Numbered from the stretch's first letter, positions 53,823 to 62,121 are shown. The stretch: 64,000 nucleotides of DNA from Sphaerotilus microaerophilus (GCF_023734135.1 NZ_AP025730.1:2914001-2978000), one strand, 5' to 3'. The notes: generated from the sequence alone by a model not told the origin. Translations and numbers: made by a program.

Positions 53823-54556
53823 TGGCTGCTCTCGGAGGTGGGGGCGGGCAGGGCCGCGGGGATGCCGGCCAGGGCCTCGATGCTGGCGCCGCGCTCGCGC
53901 AGCAGGGCTTCCAGGGCGGGCAGCAGCGGGCCGAGGCGTTCTTCCAGGGTGGCGCGCACCGTGTCGACCATCACCTGGGTACCGCGCTCGATCTCGATGT
54001 TCAGCGCATCGCCGCTCTGGCGCGCGCCGAAGGTGGTCTGGCGCAGCGTCTCGGGGATCAGCCAGACTTCGAACCAGCCGCTGCCGTCGGTCTCGCGGCC
54101 GGCTTCCGCCACGGTCAGGCTGGCGCCGTTGACCGCGATGTAGCCCTTCGGGAATACGTAGCGCATCCAGGGCGCCGGCACGGCGATGCGCAGCACGTGG
54201 TTGTTCTGCGGCTGGCGGATGCTGTCCAGTCGGGCCTGGAAGTCGATGTGGCCGGAGAGCGGGTGGCCGCCGATCTCGACACCGTCGCGCGCGGCGCGCT
54301 CGACGTTGAGGCGCCCGCCCACGCCGAACGAACCCAGCGTGGTCAGCGCCAGGCTCTGCTGCATCACGTCGAAGTCGGCCCGGCATTCGCCCTGGTGGCG
54401 CGTGACGGTGAGGCACACGCCGTCGCAGGCGACGCTGGCGCCGATCTCCTGGCCGTCGATGAAGCCGGGCGGAAACTCCAGCGTGAAGCTGCGCAGACCG
54501 GGCTGGTCGTTGATGGCCACGATGGTGGCGACGGCTTGGACGATGCCGGTGAACAT
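53819..54556 (-). CDS. ribC: Riboflavin synthase alpha chain
   Basis: Two-domain enzyme of 245 residues that dismutates lumazine to riboflavin. Each half carries the lumazine-binding pattern: MFTGIVQAVATIV, ACDGVCLTVT and GGHPLSGHIDFQARLD in the first, YIAVNGASLTVAE and IPETLRQTTFG in the second. The sequence is closer to the Escherichia coli RibC branch. The C-terminus extends about 30 residues beyond the usual end. The other rib genes are not in the window. Confidence 0.9.
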   Translation of the reverse strand: MFTGIVQAVATIVAINDQPGLRSFTLEFPPGFIDGQEIGASVACDGVCLTVTRHQGECRADFDVMQQSLALTTLGSFGVGGRLNVERAARDGVEIGGHPLSGHIDFQARLDSIRQPQNNHVLRIAVPAPWMRYVFPKGYIAVNGASLTVAEAGRETDGSGWFEVWLIPETLRQTTFGARQSGDALNIEIERGTQVMVDTVRATLEERLGPLLPALEALLRERGASIEALAGIPAALPAPTSESSQ

Positions 54557-54653
54557 GGTGTCGTGGTGGGGGCCTGGGTTGGCGGCGAGCTTACCAGCGC
54601 CGCTTGCCCGGGCCGCACCGAGGTCCAACGCGGCGCGGCCGCCGCCCGGCCGT

Positions 54654-55316
54654 TCAGGCGTCCAGCAGCCCCCAGCGCAGCGCCACCAGCGTCAGCTCGC
54701 TCTGGTTGCCGGCGCCGAGCTTCTGCTTGACGTTGTAGAGGTGGGTGCCCACGGTGCTGGGCGAGAGTTTCAGGTGGTCGGCAATCTGGGCCACGCTCTG
54801 GCCGCGGGCGAGCTGCATGAAGACGGCGAACTCGCGCTCGGAGAGTCGGTCCGCCGGGTGGGCCGAGCCGCCGTCGAGCTGGGCCACGGCCAGCGCCTGG
54901 GCGGTCTGCGGGTCCACGTAGCGCTCGCCGCGCATCAGGGCGGCCACCGCCTGCAGCAGGGACTCGGGCGCGCTGCGCTTGGCGAGGTAGCCCATCGCGC
55001 CGCTGCGCAGGGCGCGCTGGGGGTGGGCGGTGTCCTCGTGGGCGGACAGCGCCAGGATGCGCGCCTTGGGGTCGGCCGCCAGGATGCGGCGCAGCGCCTC
55101 CATGCCGCCCATGCCGGGCATCGAGAGGTCCATCACCACCACGTCGGGCTGGGCGCTGGGGTAGGTCTGGCAGGCCTGTTCGCCGGTGCCGCATTCGGCC
55201 ACCACCTCGCAGTCGGCCTCGCCGAGCAGCATGCGAAAGCCCATGCGCACCAGCGCGTGGTCGTCCACCAGCATCACACGGGTGACGCGTGTGGCGGGGT
55301 CTGCGCGGGTCGTCAT
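54654..55316 (-). CDS. NarL/LuxR family response regulator
   Basis: Two-component regulator of 220 residues. The receiver domain has D18-D19 and phospho-acceptor D63 (VVVMDLSMPGMGGMEAL) and the lysine in GYLAKRS. The C-terminal LuxR helix-turn-helix is DRLSEREFAVFMQLARGQSVAQIADHLKLSPSTVGTHLYNVKQKL. It overlaps the histidine kinase stop as ATGA. The pair is divergent from pqqA, so it may control PQQ or alcohol-oxidation genes; that is inference. Confidence 0.93.
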   Translation of the reverse strand: MTTRADPATRVTRVMLVDDHALVRMGFRMLLGEADCEVVAECGTGEQACQTYPSAQPDVVVMDLSMPGMGGMEALRRILAADPKARILALSAHEDTAHPQRALRSGAMGYLAKRSAPESLLQAVAALMRGERYVDPQTAQALAVAQLDGGSAHPADRLSEREFAVFMQLARGQSVAQIADHLKLSPSTVGTHLYNVKQKLGAGNQSELTLVALRWGLLDA

Positions 55317-56713
55317 CGCATCGGGTCTCCAGGTTCGATCGGGGGCGCGGATGATGGCATGGGCAGCCTGAGGCGCAGGCGGGCACCGCGCGGCGGGACG
55401 GGTTCGAGGTTCAGGCTGCCGCCCAGCGACTGGGCCCGTTCGCCCAGCCACGCCAGGCCGTGGTGGCCGCGGGTGGAGCGGGGCTCGGCCGGGGGGCCGT
55501 GGCCGTTGTCGGTGACACACAGCTCGACCTGCTCGACGGGGGTGGCACGGGCCACCAGGTCGATGCGCACCTGCGTGGCCTCACCGTGGCGCAGCGCGTT
55601 GGTCAGGCCCTCCTGGGCGGCGCGGTAGAGCGCCAGGGTCATTTCGGCATCGACCGGGCGCTCGCCCAGGTCGGTGTGCAGCGTCAACTGCAGGTCCGGG
55701 TGGGCGCGGCGGGTGCGCGAGGCCAGGTCGCCCAGGGCGTCGACCAGGCCGAAGTGGTCCAGCACCAGCGGCGTCAGGCGCGGGATGATGCCGTGCATGG
55801 CGTCGTACAGCCGCGAGGCCTCGTCGGCGATGGTTTGCGCGGCCTGCGCCGAGGGGGCGTCGCCCGTCTGCGTGCGCCGCGCGATGCCCAGCGCCAGGCT
55901 GCGCATGGCGGTGACGCTCTGCCCAAGCTCGTCGTGCAGCTCCCGGGCGATCAGGCGGCGTTCGGCCTCGACGTGCTGGTCGATCCAGCGCGTGAGTTCG
56001 CGGCTGTCGGCCAGCTGGGCCTCGGCGCGGTCGGCGCGCCGCTCGGTCTCCAGGTGGTGGCGCAGCTGCTCCAGCATGCGGTTGTAGGCCTCGCCGATCG
56101 CGTGCGCCTCGCGCCCGGGCAGGGGCGGCAGCGGGGGCATCGGGCGGTCGAAGCCGCCGGCCTGCAGCCCCTCCAGCGCCTGGACGATGTGCCCGAACGG
56201 GCGCACCGTGCGGCCCACCAGCCAGTACACCAGCGCATTGGCCAGCAGCAGCGCAGCCAGGGCCACGCCGGCCAGGCGGGTCAGCTCGTCCCAGGCGTCG
56301 AGCACGGAGCGCGAGGCGTCGGCGCGCAGCTCCAGCCGCCCGTCCGGGAAGCTGATCGACTGCGCCAGCGTCTGCGGCGCCACCAGCGCCTGGAACCACT
56401 GCGGCGCATCGCGGCCCTGCTTGTAGGGTGAAGGCGGCGAGCGGTACAGCTCGTTGCCGGCCGCATCGAAGAGCAGGATGTCGTGCGCCCGCACCCGGCC
56501 CAGCCCCTGCAGGTAGTGGCGCAGCGCCGGGGTGCCCTGGGCGGCGTAGGCCCAGGTGATGCGGTTGAGCATCTGCAGCGCCACGCGGTGGGCGGCGGCG
56601 ATCTCCTCGTTGACCGAGGCGCGCATCGACTGCAGCTGCAGTCCGAACATCGCGGCCATGAAGGCCAGCATCAGCGCGCCGACGATGAGGTGGATCTTCA
56701 GGCGCAGGGTCAT
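55313..56713 (-). CDS. NarX/DegS-type sensor histidine kinase
   Basis: Membrane kinase of 466 residues. TM1 is residues 7-27, a periplasmic domain spans 30-145 (DILLFDAAGNELYRSPPSPYKQGRDAPQWFQAL), TM2 is about 147-165, then HAMP, coiled coil, the HisKA_3 histidine H260 in LIARELHDELGQSVTAM and a HATPase_c domain (CVTDNGHGPP, HHGLAWLGERAQSLGG). It pairs with the following response regulator. The ligand is unknown; the divergent neighbour is the pqq cluster. Confidence 0.93.
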   Translation of the reverse strand: MTLRLKIHLIVGALMLAFMAAMFGLQLQSMRASVNEEIAAAHRVALQMLNRITWAYAAQGTPALRHYLQGLGRVRAHDILLFDAAGNELYRSPPSPYKQGRDAPQWFQALVAPQTLAQSISFPDGRLELRADASRSVLDAWDELTRLAGVALAALLLANALVYWLVGRTVRPFGHIVQALEGLQAGGFDRPMPPLPPLPGREAHAIGEAYNRMLEQLRHHLETERRADRAEAQLADSRELTRWIDQHVEAERRLIARELHDELGQSVTAMRSLALGIARRTQTGDAPSAQAAQTIADEASRLYDAMHGIIPRLTPLVLDHFGLVDALGDLASRTRRAHPDLQLTLHTDLGERPVDAEMTLALYRAAQEGLTNALRHGEATQVRIDLVARATPVEQVELCVTDNGHGPPAEPRSTRGHHGLAWLGERAQSLGGSLNLEPVPPRGARLRLRLPMPSSAPPIEPGDPMR

Positions 56714-56892
56714 GGCGGGATCCTCGCAGGGTCGGCCTTGCCGTGCAGCAGCACGGGCCGGCCTTGCGGGTGGCCGTGCTGCTCGACGTGCACGCGGTGG
56801 CGATCCCCCGTGTCGAGCAGATGCACGGCGACGGGCGCTGACGGGGCGAGGCTGGCCGGGGGGGGCGGTGGCGAGGGCGGGACCTGTAACAC
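56710..56892 (-). pseudogene. N-terminal fragment of a prolyl iminopeptidase-like gene, coupled to the kinase gene
   Basis: A 60-codon frame. After a Pro-rich start the segment VHLLDTGDRHRVHVEQHGHPQGRPVLLHGK resembles the N-terminus of alpha/beta-hydrolase prolyl iminopeptidases, whose next residues form the oxyanion-hole HGGPG. Here the reading breaks off after LHG, so no enzyme can be made. Its stop overlaps the kinase start as ATGA. Confidence 0.55.
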
Positions 56893-56958
56893 GGCGCCGA
56901 TGGTATGCGTGCCGCGCGGCGGCGATGACCCGCTGGGGTTGGCGCTGGCCGGTGCGCC

Positions 56959-56993
56959 GCGAGATTCATGATTTTCATGAGCCGCGATTCATG
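56959..56993. promoter_or_regulatory. TCATGA repeats between the two-component system and pqqA
   Basis: TCATGA stands at 56966-56971 and again at 56975-56980 with TTT between; a third partial ATTCATG is at 56987-56993, and GCCGCGA-type sequence precedes both the first and third. The palindromic units sit between the two-component genes and pqqA, about 140-165 bp before pqqA. They are a candidate binding site for the neighbouring response regulator. Confidence 0.45.
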
Positions 56994-57130
56994 CCGGGCC
57001 GGCTGTGTGCGCCGCGAGCGAGCGGGGAAGATGCGTTCCGGGGTCTTCGATCCCCGCTGCCACCGGCTCCACCGGACGGCGTCGTCTCCTGTTCCGTTCC
57101 CCCTCACCCTCGTTCCACGGAGTTCTCACC

Positions 57131-57205
57131 ATGCAATGGCAAACCCCCGTCGCCACCGACCTGCGTTTCGGCTTCGAGATCACGATGTACGTGGCCGCAC
57201 GCTGA
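57131..57205 (+). CDS. pqqA: PQQ precursor peptide PqqA
   Basis: Ribosomal precursor peptide of 24 residues. Glu16 and Tyr20 in FEITMYVAAR are the residues that are cross-linked by PqqE and become pyrroloquinoline quinone. TDLRFGFEITMY matches the family closely. GGAG stands eight bases before the ATG. A hairpin behind it separates it from pqqB. Confidence 0.97.
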   Translation: MQWQTPVATDLRFGFEITMYVAAR

Positions 57206-57220
57206 ACTGAGCGGTTCCCC

Positions 57221-57262
57221 GGCGCCGCCGCGTCTCGTGGGCCGGCGGCGCCATTTGCTTTT
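57221..57262 (+). terminator. Attenuator hairpin between pqqA and pqqB
   Basis: GGCGCCGCCG (57221-57230) pairs with CGGCGGCGCC (57243-57252), loop of twelve, followed by ATTTGCTTTT. Partial termination here would give much pqqA and less pqqB-E transcript, as is known in other bacteria. Confidence 0.75.
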
Positions 57263-57291
57263 GAACTCCCCGATCCCTGATCGACGATCCC

Positions 57292-58242
57292 ATGCGCATC
57301 ACCATCCTGGGCAGCTCGGCCGGCGGCGGTTTTCCGCAGTGGAACTGCAACTGCGCCAACTGCGCCGGCTGGCGCGCCGGCACGCTGAGGGCCAAGGCGC
57401 GCACGCAGTCGTCGATCTTCGTCCGGCCGGATGACGGCTCGGACGGTGGCCCTGAAGCCACCGAGGGCATCCTCTTCAACGCCTCGCCGGATGTGCTGGA
57501 GCAGATCCGCAGCAACCCGGCGCTGCAGCCGGGTCGGCGCCAGCGTGACACGGCGATTGCCGGCGTGCTGCTGATCGATGGGCAGATCGATCACAGCACC
57601 GGCCTGCTGATGCTGCGCGAGCGCGGCCAGCCGCTGCCACTGTGGTGCACCGACCCGGTCTACGAGGACCTCACCACCGGCCTGCCGCTGCTGAATGTGC
57701 TCGGCCACTACTGCGGTGTGCGTCGCGAGCGCATCGCGCTGGACGGAGCGCCCTTCGAAGTCCCCGGCGTGGGCGGTGCGAACGGCCTGACGCTGCGTGC
57801 GCTGCCGCTGACCAGCAAGGCGGCGCCGTACTCGCCGCACCGCGAGGCGGGCGTGCCGGGCGACAACATCGGCGTGACGATCACCGACAACCGCAGCGGC
57901 CGCCGCTTGTTCTACGCGCCCGGCCTGGGCGAGATCAGCCCGGCGGTGTTCGACGCGATGGCCTCGGCCGACGCGGTGCTGGTGGACGGCACCTTCTGGA
58001 CCGACGACGAGATGATCCGCCTGGGCCTGTCGAGCAAGACCGCGCGCGACATCGGCCACCTGCCGCAAAGCGGTGCGGGCGGGATGATCGAGTGGATGGA
58101 CCGCCTGCCGGCATCCACCCGCCGTCTGCTCATCCACATCAACAACACCAACCCGATCCTCGACGAGGACTCGCCGCAGCGCGCCGAACTGGCTGCGCAT
58201 CGCATCGAGGTCTGCGAGGACGGTTGGACTTTGGAGATCTAG
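57292..58242 (+). CDS. pqqB: PQQ biosynthesis protein PqqB
   Basis: Metallo-beta-lactamase-fold oxygenase of 316 residues, thought to hydroxylate the tyrosine-derived ring. N-terminus ITILGSSAGGGFPQWNCNCANCAGW carries the cysteine pairs of the structural zinc site. TFWTDDEM, GHLPQSGAGGMIEWM and LIHINNTNPILDEDS are conserved. The stop codon TAG lies within an 8-bp sequence repeated at the other side of the IS110 element, so insertion occurred at the very end of the gene without changing the protein. Confidence 0.96.
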   Translation: MRITILGSSAGGGFPQWNCNCANCAGWRAGTLRAKARTQSSIFVRPDDGSDGGPEATEGILFNASPDVLEQIRSNPALQPGRRQRDTAIAGVLLIDGQIDHSTGLLMLRERGQPLPLWCTDPVYEDLTTGLPLLNVLGHYCGVRRERIALDGAPFEVPGVGGANGLTLRALPLTSKAAPYSPHREAGVPGDNIGVTITDNRSGRRLFYAPGLGEISPAVFDAMASADAVLVDGTFWTDDEMIRLGLSSKTARDIGHLPQSGAGGMIEWMDRLPASTRRLLIHINNTNPILDEDSPQRAELAAHRIEVCEDGWTLEI

Positions 58243-58246
58243 GATG
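58239..58246. repeat. Left copy of the 8-bp direct repeat flanking the IS110 element
   Basis: CTAGGATG here and at 59534-59541. The two copies are 1295 bp apart and bracket the transposase gene. The left copy includes the pqqB stop codon. Confidence 0.75.
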
Positions 58247-59541
58247 AAACTATCTTCATGCAGCCGGCGTGAGTTGTACGGCGTAACCGATCTGCTGAAG
58301 CCTGCGCACCAGTCGGGTGGCGGTCTTGTGGGCGTCGGCGCGATCGAAGTGGGCGGCGCCGAGGTCATGCCACTCGGTGCCGTCGCGCAGCATGTGCCAA
58401 GCCGCGGTGAGCATCGAGGCGGCCACGCCGATGATCGCCTTCTTGGCGCCGCGACGAGCGCGCAGGCGGTGGAACTGCGCCTGCAGGTAGCTGCCCTTGA
58501 CTTTGATGGCTGCCCAGGCGGCTTGCACGAGGGTGGTCTTGAGCCACCTGCCGCCACGGCGCAAGCGAACGCTGCGACGCTTGCCGGCGCTCTCGTCGTT
58601 GCGCGGGCACATGCAGGCCCAGGACAGCAGATGAGCCGGGGTGGCGAAGCGCGACATGTCGATACCGATCTCGGCCACGACCACATGGGCGCTGACCTCG
58701 CTGAGGCCCGGCATGGTGCTCAGCAGCTTGGCGGCGTGCCGAAAGGGCGCCAGCCCTTGACCCACCTCCTTCTCGATGGCGGCGATGGCCTGATCCAGCG
58801 CATCGATGTGCCCCAGGTGCAGCTTGAGCATGAAGCGGTGGTGAGCGCTGACGCGGCCGCGCAGCGCTTCGAGCAACTCGGCACGGCTGGCCTTGACGCG
58901 CACGCTGACCAGCGAGACCAGGCGCTCGGGATCGCGCTCGCCGCCGATGAGGGCCTGCAACACGGCCCGGCCGCTCTTGCCCACGATATCGGCCAGCACG
59001 ACGCCAAGCTTCAAGTTGGCGTCTTCGAGCACCTTCTCGATGCGTTGGACGTGCGCGCTGCGCTCGCGCACGAACTGCTTGCGGGTGCGCGTGAGCGAGC
59101 GCAGTTCCTGTACCGCCACCGGCGGCACGAAGCTGGCGCGGATCAGGCCGTGGGCCAGCAAGTCCGCCAGCCACATCGCGTCGTTGACGTCGGTCTTGCG
59201 GCCAGGAACGTTCTTCACGTGCGCGGCGTTGGCCAGCACGAGCTCGAAGTGGCCTTCGAGCACGTGCCACACTGGCTTCCAGTACACGCCGGTGGCCTCC
59301 ATGGCGACGTGCTCGACGCCGAAGGAGTCGAGCCAGTCGCCAAGGGCCAGCAGGCCCGAGGTAGTCGTCTGGAAGGTGCGCACCTCCTGCAAGGGTGGGC
59401 CGTCGCGGGCGATGCGCACGCACGCCACCACCGTCTCCTTGTGCACGTCCAGTCCGGCGCAGCGCGGGTAGATCACTTCCATGATCGCCTCCAGTCCGCG
59501 GCGACATCGGCATGCGGCCCACGTCATCGAACTCTAGGATG
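58247..59541 (-). mobile_element. IS110-family insertion between pqqB and pqqC
   Basis: One intact transposase gene bracketed by 8-bp direct repeats. IS110 elements have no terminal inverted repeats and usually make no or very short duplications, so the exact ends are uncertain. With these limits only about 10 bp follow the stop and 59 bp precede the start, less than the bridge RNA of the group needs. The true 5' end may lie further right, up to about 59739. Confidence 0.75.
58256..59482 (-). CDS. IS110-family transposase
   Basis: Recombinase of 408 residues, apparently intact. The N-terminal RuvC-like DEDD domain shows AGLDVHKETVVACV, MEATGVYWKPVWHVL and GRKTDVNDAMWLADLLAHGL. The C-terminal domain has TMPGLSEVSAHVVVAEIG, and the serine nucleophile is in NDESAGKR. 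The start at 59482 (MEVIYPRCAGLDVH) is the family start. It runs against the pqq genes. Confidence 0.94.
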   Translation of the reverse strand: MEVIYPRCAGLDVHKETVVACVRIARDGPPLQEVRTFQTTTSGLLALGDWLDSFGVEHVAMEATGVYWKPVWHVLEGHFELVLANAAHVKNVPGRKTDVNDAMWLADLLAHGLIRASFVPPVAVQELRSLTRTRKQFVRERSAHVQRIEKVLEDANLKLGVVLADIVGKSGRAVLQALIGGERDPERLVSLVSVRVKASRAELLEALRGRVSAHHRFMLKLHLGHIDALDQAIAAIEKEVGQGLAPFRHAAKLLSTMPGLSEVSAHVVVAEIGIDMSRFATPAHLLSWACMCPRNDESAGKRRSVRLRRGGRWLKTTLVQAAWAAIKVKGSYLQAQFHRLRARRGAKKAIIGVAASMLTAAWHMLRDGTEWHDLGAAHFDRADAHKTATRLVRRLQQIGYAVQLTPAA

Positions 59542-59739
59542 CGTGCTCAGGGGCGCGAAGCCCAAGGCGACAGTGCGGGGTGCTCGTGGAGCCGCGGGTC
59601 CAACTGACATACGGGTTCGAGACACCAAGTACGAACCGACCTCTGCGCCGGACGCCGCCACCGCATTACACGCCCGTTTCATGCGTCGCGGGTCGCGCGA
59701 AGCGCGGTGGAGCAACTGACATGTGTGACCAGAAGCTGC
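59483..59739. other. Non-coding region between the transposase start and the pqqC leader repeat
   Basis: 257 bp without a recognised gene. It contains the right copy of CTAGGATG (59534-59541) and two AACTGACAT words (59602-59610, 59714-59722). It is of the length expected for the 5' non-coding end of an IS110 element with its bridge RNA, or else is the old pqqB-pqqC spacer. Reading alone cannot decide. Confidence 0.45.
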
Positions 59740-59821
59740 GGGCCGAGCGCCGGGCCGCCCCCAAGCCGGCCCGAATCCCCTCGGGGGATCGGTCGACGTA
59801 TCCGTCGAACGAGGGGCTCCA
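59740..59821 (+). repeat. Dispersed RBS-bearing intergenic repeat, copy B (upstream of pqqC)
   Basis: Homologue of the repeat before dppD. Shine-Dalgarno GAGGGG is 59811-59816. Inner stem TCGACG/CGTCGA (59793-59798 with 59803-59808, loop TATC) differs from copy A at three pairs, each compensated. Outer stem CCCCTCG/CGAGGGG (59777-59783 with 59810-59816) would mask the Shine-Dalgarno of pqqC. Confidence 0.8.
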
Positions 59822-60538
59822 ATGACCGCCTGGACCCCTGCTGAGTTTGAATCGAAGCTGCGCGAGCGCGGCCGTGCCTATCACATCCACCACCCGTTCA
59901 ACGTGATGTTGAACACCGGCCGTGCGACGCCCGAGCAGGTGCGCGGCTGGGTGGCGAACCGTTTCCTCTACCAGGTGGCGATTCCGGTCAAGGACGCGGC
60001 CATCATGGCCAGCTGCCCGGATCGCGAGGTGCGGCGCGGCTGGATCCAGCGCATCCTGGACCACGACGGCTTCGAGATCACCGGGCCGAACGGCACGATC
60101 CGTGACGCTGGCGGCATCGAGGCCTGGCTGCGCCTGGCCGAGGCGGTGGGCCTGAGCCGCGAGGAGGTGATGGACGAGCGCCACGCGATCCCCGCGTTGC
60201 GCTTCGCGGTGGACGCCTACGTCAACTTCGCCCGCCGCGTCCCCTGGCAGGAGGCGGTGTGCTCGTCGCTGACCGAGCTCTTCGCGCCCGAAATCCACAA
60301 GCAGCGTCTGGCCACCTGGCCGGAGCACTACCCCTGGATCGAGTCCGAGGGCCTGCAGTACTTCCGCAACCGCGTCAGCCAGGCGCGGCGCGACGTGGAG
60401 CAGGGCCTGGCGGTGACGCTGGACCACTTCAACACCCGGGCGCTGCAGCAGCGCGCGCTGGACATCCTGCAGTTCAAGCTCGACATCCTCTGGGCCATGA
60501 ACGACGCGATGGCGCAGCGCTACGGGGTGAACGCATGA
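59822..60538 (+). CDS. pqqC: PQQ synthase PqqC
   Basis: Cofactorless oxidase of 238 residues performing the last ring closure and eight-electron oxidation to [53 protein letters not shown] and [10 protein letters not shown] with the [24 protein letters not shown] segment are diagnostic. Its ribosome-binding site is the end of repeat copy B. The IS element cuts it off from the pqqA promoter. Confidence 0.97.
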   Translation: MTAWTPAEFESKLRERGRAYHIHHPFNVMLNTGRATPEQVRGWVANRFLYQVAIPVKDAAIMASCPDREVRRGWIQRILDHDGFEITGPNGTIRDAGGIEAWLRLAEAVGLSREEVMDERHAIPALRFAVDAYVNFARRVPWQEAVCSSLTELFAPEIHKQRLATWPEHYPWIESEGLQYFRNRVSQARRDVEQGLAVTLDHFNTRALQQRALDILQFKLDILWAMNDAMAQRYGVNA

Positions 60539-60861
60539 CGGCAGCGCCGACGTCGGCTCCCGCCACGGGCGGCGCGGCGCTGGCCGACGACCCCGCCTGG
60601 GCGGCTGCGGTGCCCCGCATCGGCCGCAGCTTCCGCTTCCAGTGGGAGCCGGTGCAGAACTGCCACGTGCTGCTCTACCCGGAAGGCATGGTCAGGCTGA
60701 ACCAGAGTGCGGGCGAGATCCTGAACCGCTGCGACGGGCAACGGTCCTGGGCGGCCATCGTCGCCAGCGTGGAGAAGGCCTTTGCGACCAGCGGGCTGGC
60801 GGGTGAGATCGCCGCCTTTGCCGGCATGGCGCGGCAGCAGCGCTGGGTCGAATGGAACTGA
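60535..60861 (+). CDS. pqqD: PqqA-binding protein PqqD
   Basis: Peptide chaperone of 108 residues presenting PqqA to Pqq[43 protein letters not shown] is the RiPP-recognition fold. The N-terminal 25 residues are an Ala/Pro-rich extension. It overlaps pqqC as ATGA and is 10 bp from pqqE. Confidence 0.96.
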   Translation: MTAAPTSAPATGGAALADDPAWAAAVPRIGRSFRFQWEPVQNCHVLLYPEGMVRLNQSAGEILNRCDGQRSWAAIVASVEKAFATSGLAGEIAAFAGMARQQRWVEWN

Positions 60862-60871
60862 CGGGCCGGCC

Positions 60872-62080
60872 ATGACGATCGCGCCTGAATCGCTGGTAGC
60901 CACTGCTTCGTCACCCACGTCACCTTCGCCGTTGGCGGGGCTGGCCTCCGTGCTGGACCGCCCCGGCCCGCCGCTGTGGCTGCTGGCCGAGCTGACCTAC
61001 CGCTGCCCGCTGCATTGCGTGTTTTGCTACAACCCGGTGGACTTTGCCCGCCACGAGCAGGAGCTGAGCACCGCCGACTGGCTGCGCGTGCTGCGCGAGG
61101 GGCGCGAGCTGGGCGCGGTGCAGTGCGGCTTCTCCGGCGGAGAGCCCCTGCTGCGCGACGACCTGGAAGAGCTGGTGGCCGAGGCGCGCCGGCTGGGCTA
61201 CTACACCAACCTGCTGACCTCCGGCGTGGGCCTGACCGCCGCGCGCGCCGCCGCACTCAAGGCCGCCGGGCTGGACCACGTGCAGCTGTCCTTCCAGGAC
61301 AGCACGAAGGAAATCAACGACTTCCTCTCGCACACCCGCACCTACGACCTGAAGCAGCGCGTCGCCAAGATGATCCGCGACCAGGGCTGGCCGATGGTGA
61401 TGAACGTGGTGATCCACCGCCTGAACATCGAGCACGTCGACCGCATCATCGCGATGGCCGCCGAGCTGGGCGCCGAGTACCTGGAGCTGGCCAACACCCA
61501 GTACTACTCCTGGGCCGAGGTGAACCGCGCCCACCTGCTGCCCACCCACGACCAACTCAAGCGCGCCGAAGCGGTGACCGACGCCTGGCGCGAGCGCCTG
61601 GCCGGGAAGATGAAGCTCTTCTTCGTCGCCCCGGATTACCACGAAGGCCAGCCCAAGCGCTGCGTCAACGGCTGGGGCAGCACCTTCCTGAACATCGCGC
61701 CCGACGGCACCGCGCTGCCCTGCCACACCGCGGGCATGCTGCCGGGCCTGAGCTTCCCGAACGTGCGCGAGGCCAGCCTGCGCGAGATCTGGTTCGACAG
61801 CCCCGGCTTCAACCGCTTCCGCGGCACCGGGTGGATGAAGGACCCCTGCCGCAGCTGCGAGCACCGTGAACGCGACCTCGGCGGCTGCCGCTGCCAGGCC
61901 TACATGCTCTCCAAGGACGTGGACGCCGCCGACCCGGTGTGCAGCAAGAGCCCGCACCATCACCTGGTGCAAGAAGCGGTGGCCGACGCCGAGCGCCGCG
62001 CCGCCGCCGGCGAACCGCCCGCGCAGCCGATCGTGTTCCGCGACCGGGCGTCGTCCTTGAAGCTGACGACTTGCCGTTAG
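60872..62080 (+). CDS. pqqE: PqqA peptide cyclase PqqE (radical SAM)
   Basis: Radical SAM enzyme of 402 residues linking Glu16 and Tyr20 of PqqA. The cluster motif is C45-PLH-C49-VF-C52. SGGEPLLRDDLEELVAEARRLGYYTNLLTSGVGL and LELANTQYYSWAEVNRAHLLPT are conserved. The SPASM region has CVNGWGSTFLNIAPDGTALPCH and MKDPCRSCEHRERDLGGCRCQAY. The start at 60872 is preferred; the N-terminal 25 residues are a variable extension. Confidence 0.96.
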   Translation: MTIAPESLVATASSPTSPSPLAGLASVLDRPGPPLWLLAELTYRCPLHCVFCYNPVDFARHEQELSTADWLRVLREGRELGAVQCGFSGGEPLLRDDLEELVAEARRLGYYTNLLTSGVGLTAARAAALKAAGLDHVQLSFQDSTKEINDFLSHTRTYDLKQRVAKMIRDQGWPMVMNVVIHRLNIEHVDRIIAMAAELGAEYLELANTQYYSWAEVNRAHLLPTHDQLKRAEAVTDAWRERLAGKMKLFFVAPDYHEGQPKRCVNGWGSTFLNIAPDGTALPCHTAGMLPGLSFPNVREASLREIWFDSPGFNRFRGTGWMKDPCRSCEHRERDLGGCRCQAYMLSKDVDAADPVCSKSPHHHLVQEAVADAERRAAAGEPPAQPIVFRDRASSLKLTTCR

Positions 62081-62087
62081 ACCGATG

Positions 62088-62112
62088 TGCGGCCGGCGCG
62101 AGGCCGGCCGCA
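62088..62112. terminator. Stem-loop between pqqE and the semialdehyde dehydrogenase gene
   Basis: TGCGGCCGG (62088-62096) pairs perfectly with CCGGCCGCA (62104-62112), loop of seven. The genes converge here, but no T-run follows on either strand, so strength is doubtful. Confidence 0.5.
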
Positions 62113-62121
62113 ACGAGGGGG

